NCBI GenBank assembly: GCA_022819945.1
Contig: JAJEGI010000073.1
Coordinates: forward strand, 1-32,301
Direction: 5' to 3'
Length of the DNA stretch: 32,301 bases
DNA from: Candidatus Poribacteria bacterium
GTDB taxonomy: Bacteria > Poribacteria > WGA-4E > WGA-3G
Of this stretch, positions 29,694 through 32,301 are shown piece by piece. Numbering within the stretch: position 1 is the stretch's first letter; each line of letters begins with the position of its first letter. A program made the position numbers and the translations under genes. The notes below the pieces were generated by a model. It was not told the DNA's origin, ran no database searches, and was given only the letters and a program-made list of their open reading frames with translations.

Positions 29694-32054
29694 ATGCGAA
29701 AATCGCTTTATCTTTTTCTCATTACAAGTTTAGTACTCTTGGTAATTTACATTCCATCTACGTTCGCGAAAAAACATAGTGATAAGAAAGTTGAGAAAAA
29801 AAATGTAGAGGAGGAGATTGTAGAGGTGCCGGAGGTGACGGTGACAGCCACACGTGCTGAGAAAGAGCCTTTCAGAACTCCAAACGCTATCACTGTTCTT
29901 AACCTAAAGGAGTTAGAACGGACCAACGTAGAACACGCCTCCAATCTACTTCGTGATTCGGTTGGCGTAATTGCTCAGGAAACGACCGTCGGACAAGGGT
30001 CGCCGATGCTCCGAAGCTTAACCGGTTATCAAAGCGCGATACAGATTGATTGGGTCCGCCTCAATAACTCAACATTTCGTTCGGGCCCCAATCAGTATAC
30101 AGCAACAATCGCTCCGGAAATGTTAGAGCGTGCAGAGGTGTTACTCGGTTCAAATTCCACGCTATACGGCAGCGGGGCAATGGGGGGTGTTGTCAGTTTC
30201 TTTACCAAAAATGTCCTGATTGATCCATCGCAAGAGACCTTGGCTATCCATCCACGACTTCTTGCGCGCTACTCAACTGCCACACAGGAAAAACTTGGTC
30301 GGTTAGAGGTATCAGGGAACCAAGGGAACTTTGGATTCCTCATTGGTGGTGGTGTACGAGACTACGGTGATACAACACCCGGAAGTGGGTATGATCTCCA
30401 CTACAAGAATCGGAAATACGAAATAGTGAACGATATGCCCAGTGGTGTGAAACTCTATGACTATGATGAGATAAGCGAGATACCGAAGGATAATATCCCT
30501 GACAGATGGCTCATTGAAACTGAAGGTCCCCTTGGTTGGACAGCCTTTAATGCGGATGCAAAATTGGGTTACCAATTGAGCGATACCAGCAATCTCAACA
30601 TTGCTTACCAGATGTGGCGGCAGCCGCAAACGCCGCGGTATGATAAAATCGCACCCCAGGAGTTTGCCGAGTTCTTTTTTCAACCGCAAAATCGCGACCT
30701 TGTTTATACCAACTATACAGTTAACCCAGCAGCAGCGAACATTGACGCGTTCCGCGTGACAGCCTCTTATCACCGCCAAAAAGAGGGACGAAACGAGGTG
30801 GTACGCGGCGCAACAACTCGACGGCAGCGATACGATACTGTTAACACCATCGGCTTGAGTGCACAAGCAGTCAGCTCGATCCTTCCTCGCCAACGTTTGG
30901 TCGGCGGTGCTGAATTCTACTTGGATACGATACAGAGCCGTACCATCAAAACGGATCTTAAGACAAACAAGGAAGATATTGACGAAAAGAAAGGACGCTT
31001 CATTAACGGTTCTCAGTTCTGGGATGCAAGTCTGTATCTTCAAGATGAAATTCGGGTTCATGAGCGGGTGGAACTCACGCTGGGTGGACGTGCGACGTTT
31101 TATCAAACGAATGCAGACCTCTCCGTTCGAGATCCGGCTTTTGATGAATTTAATGTCTTCGACAGCAGTTTGACAGGAAGTGCGGGTGTAGTGGTCGGTT
31201 TAACGGAGTACCTGAACTTTGTTAGTACCTTTGGAACTGCTTTCCGTGCGCCCTCTCTAAATGACACAACGGCAGTGGAAGTCACCAATGAGGGTGTCAC
31301 CGCACCGAGTCCTGATCTGAGACCGGAGACTTCGTGGACAGCTGAAGCCGGGTTCAAGGCACAACATTCCTATTTCAGTGGTGCCTTAACGCTGTTCTAC
31401 AGTCAGGTTAGCGGTTTAGTTGGGCGCAAACCTGTTCAAGAGGCATACGCAGGTCAAGAGATACCACAACTCCACCAGGACCTAATCAAACAATACGAGG
31501 GTATTGACGTACTCGTGTTTGATAATATTGATGAAGCACAGTTTCAGGGCGTAGAAGCAGCTGGACTCGTTCCGATTCTTCCGGAGTTGTCAATTTTTGG
31601 TAATGTGGCATTGCTGCGTGGAGAAGTGCTCACAATTAGTGGTAAAGCACCCGATCCCAAGAAGCCGTGGGAAGCACGCACTCGACGGGAACCCCCTTTG
31701 AACGGAATTGTCGGTATCCAGTGGGAACCGCTAAATACACAGTATTGGGCAACGTTTTTTCTGCGCGGCGCAGCCGAACAGAGACGGTTGAACAGAAGCG
31801 ACATCCGTGATCCACGTATTCAGGGATCAACACGCGATCCAGCGGAAGTTAAATTCGACGACAACGGTGCCGCAATAGATGCGGGTACACCCGGATGGTT
31901 TACGCTCAACATCCGCGGTGGTGTCAAACTCTTTAGTTACACACGTTTGACATTATCGGTTGAGAACCTGCTTAATAAGCGGTATCGTCAGCACGGGTCT
32001 GGTGTAAATTCACCGGGTTTCAATGTGAGCTTGAGTCTTGACAATCGGTTTTAA
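29694..32054 (+). CDS. TonB-dependent outer-membrane receptor
   Basis: 786 aa, complete. A signal peptide (LYLFLITSLVLLVIYIPSTFA) is followed by a linker with EVPEVTVTATR (the usual junction before the plug). The plug (about 45-170) has GSPMLRSLTGYQSAIQIDWVRLNN, GPNQYTATIAPEMLERAEVLLGSNSTLYGSGAMGGVVSFFTKN. The rest is a long beta-barrel ending in SVENLLNKRYRQHGSGVNSPGFNVSLSLDNRF, with the C-terminal aromatic phenylalanine needed for outer-membrane assembly. It implies a TonB/ExbBD uptake system and an outer membrane. The ATG at 29694 has AGGGAG about 8 nt upstream. The ligand (siderophore, cobalamin, glycan) cannot be told from sequence. No cognate substrate-binding gene is in the window. Confidence 0.92.
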   Translation: MRKSLYLFLITSLVLLVIYIPSTFAKKHSDKKVEKKNVEEEIVEVPEVTVTATRAEKEPFRTPNAITVLNLKELERTNVEHASNLLRDSVGVIAQETTVGQGSPMLRSLTGYQSAIQIDWVRLNNSTFRSGPNQYTATIAPEMLERAEVLLGSNSTLYGSGAMGGVVSFFTKNVLIDPSQETLAIHPRLLARYSTATQEKLGRLEVSGNQGNFGFLIGGGVRDYGDTTPGSGYDLHYKNRKYEIVNDMPSGVKLYDYDEISEIPKDNIPDRWLIETEGPLGWTAFNADAKLGYQLSDTSNLNIAYQMWRQPQTPRYDKIAPQEFAEFFFQPQNRDLVYTNYTVNPAAANIDAFRVTASYHRQKEGRNEVVRGATTRRQRYDTVNTIGLSAQAVSSILPRQRLVGGAEFYLDTIQSRTIKTDLKTNKEDIDEKKGRFINGSQFWDASLYLQDEIRVHERVELTLGGRATFYQTNADLSVRDPAFDEFNVFDSSLTGSAGVVVGLTEYLNFVSTFGTAFRAPSLNDTTAVEVTNEGVTAPSPDLRPETSWTAEAGFKAQHSYFSGALTLFYSQVSGLVGRKPVQEAYAGQEIPQLHQDLIKQYEGIDVLVFDNIDEAQFQGVEAAGLVPILPELSIFGNVALLRGEVLTISGKAPDPKKPWEARTRREPPLNGIVGIQWEPLNTQYWATFFLRGAAEQRRLNRSDIRDPRIQGSTRDPAEVKFDDNGAAIDAGTPGWFTLNIRGGVKLFSYTRLTLSVENLLNKRYRQHGSGVNSPGFNVSLSLDNRF

Positions 32055-32061
32055 TAGTTTT

Positions 32062-32109
32062 CAGTGAAGAAGTTGCCAGTAACCAGTTGCCAGTAACCAG
32101 TGAAGAAGT
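32062..32109. repeat. Nested direct repeats after the TonB gene
   Basis: AGTTGCCAGTAACC occurs twice in tandem (32071-32084 and 32085-32098), flanked by two copies of CAGTGAAGAAGT (32062-32073 and 32098-32109). The next 80 nt hold loose ACTGA/AACTG repeats. No gene here. Confidence 0.75.
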
Positions 32110-32151
32110 CTCTTTTACTAGAAACTGACAACTGTAAACTGAAAACTGAAA

Positions 32152-32170
32152 GGTTTTTCGCAGAAAAACC
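32152..32170. terminator. 8-bp perfect hairpin between convergent genes
   Basis: GGTTTTTC-GCA-GAAAAACC lies between the TonB receptor gene (ends 32054) and the convergent gene ending at 32199. Because the stem has runs of A and T it may terminate in both directions, though no clean T-run follows outside the stem. Confidence 0.5.
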
Positions 32171-32198
32171 GAACTGATAACTGACGACTGATAGCCAT

Positions 32199-32301
32199 TT
32201 ACAGCACATCATATTTTTTCTTTATAAACTTGATCACGATTTCTGGCACCATCTCCCGCAGCTTTTCCTCGCTCACCTGCCGTTGCGACATCTGCACGAC
32301 C
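32199..32301 (-). CDS. 3' end of an unidentified minus-strand gene
   Basis: An open minus-strand frame enters from beyond the window and ends in TAA at 32199-32201. The visible 34 residues end in QVSEEKLREMVPEIVIKFIKKKYDVL, an amphipathic, strongly charged helix. No family recognised; the gene is likely real because the frame is open, well charged and convergent with the TonB gene. Confidence 0.55.
   Translation of the reverse strand, partial: VVQMSQRQVSEEKLREMVPEIVIKFIKKKYDVL

Noticed and set aside
30312..31106. 264-residue minus-strand frame inside the TonB gene
   Set aside because: Shadow of the receptor frame; lacks recognisable domains and lies opposite conserved barrel codons.

Overview
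The window looks like a chromosomal segment from an uncultured marine or sponge-associated bacterium, most probably Candidatus Poribacteria. This rests on gene content, not on a marker gene. The content combines LamG, cohesin-like/dockerin and FlgD-type C-terminal modules on secreted proteins, a PhyH dioxygenase, two Gfo/Idh/MocA oxidoreductases, a CehA/McbA-type PHP hydrolase, a Uma2 protein, and many small palindromic repeats between genes. Almost every gene is on the minus strand; only the EamA transporter (16136-17026) and the TonB-dependent receptor (29694-32054) are on the plus strand. No rRNA, tRNA, CRISPR array or complete insertion sequence was seen.

Layout. 1-2605: 3' truncated gpmI (glycolysis), a Uma2 protein and a secreted LamG protein. 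2757-7751: a palindromic repeat, then the strangest block: two overlapping large helical proteins (541 and 573 aa) followed on the same strand by a 453 aa protein with a glycine-zipper membrane region. None has a function I can name; this block is the best candidate for an undescribed system. 7925-11490: a compact five-gene run encoding a TolB-like propeller, two lipoproteins, an aldo/keto-reductase-like TIM barrel and a methyltransferase, with a small 5'-end duplication and an 83-nt gene overlap inside it. 11772-15817: an exported cyclase-family hydrolase and an unusual M61 peptidase lipoprotein with two internal repeats. 16136-17026: EamA exporter.

17057-29395: mostly catabolic or redox enzymes (zinc-type dehydrogenase without the structural zinc cysteines, CehA/McbA hydrolase, two Gfo/Idh/MocA enzymes, PhyH dioxygenase), an orphan CopG-type antitoxin, an ABC ATPase with no permease beside it, a 13-repeat WD40 protein with cohesin-like, dockerin and C-terminal sorting-like modules, and a three-module regulatory-like beta-sandwich protein. 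29694-32301: a TonB receptor, a repeat-rich spacer with a hairpin, and the 3' end of an unidentified minus-strand gene.

How they fit together: the enzymes suggest oxidation and processing of organic substrates such as sugars or modified carbon compounds. The exported beta-propeller, LamG, cohesin/dockerin and TonB proteins suggest an elaborate cell surface. Exact substrates cannot be read from sequence. Start codons were moved inward from the longest open frame wherever a Shine-Dalgarno sequence, signal peptide or family N-terminus supported it.
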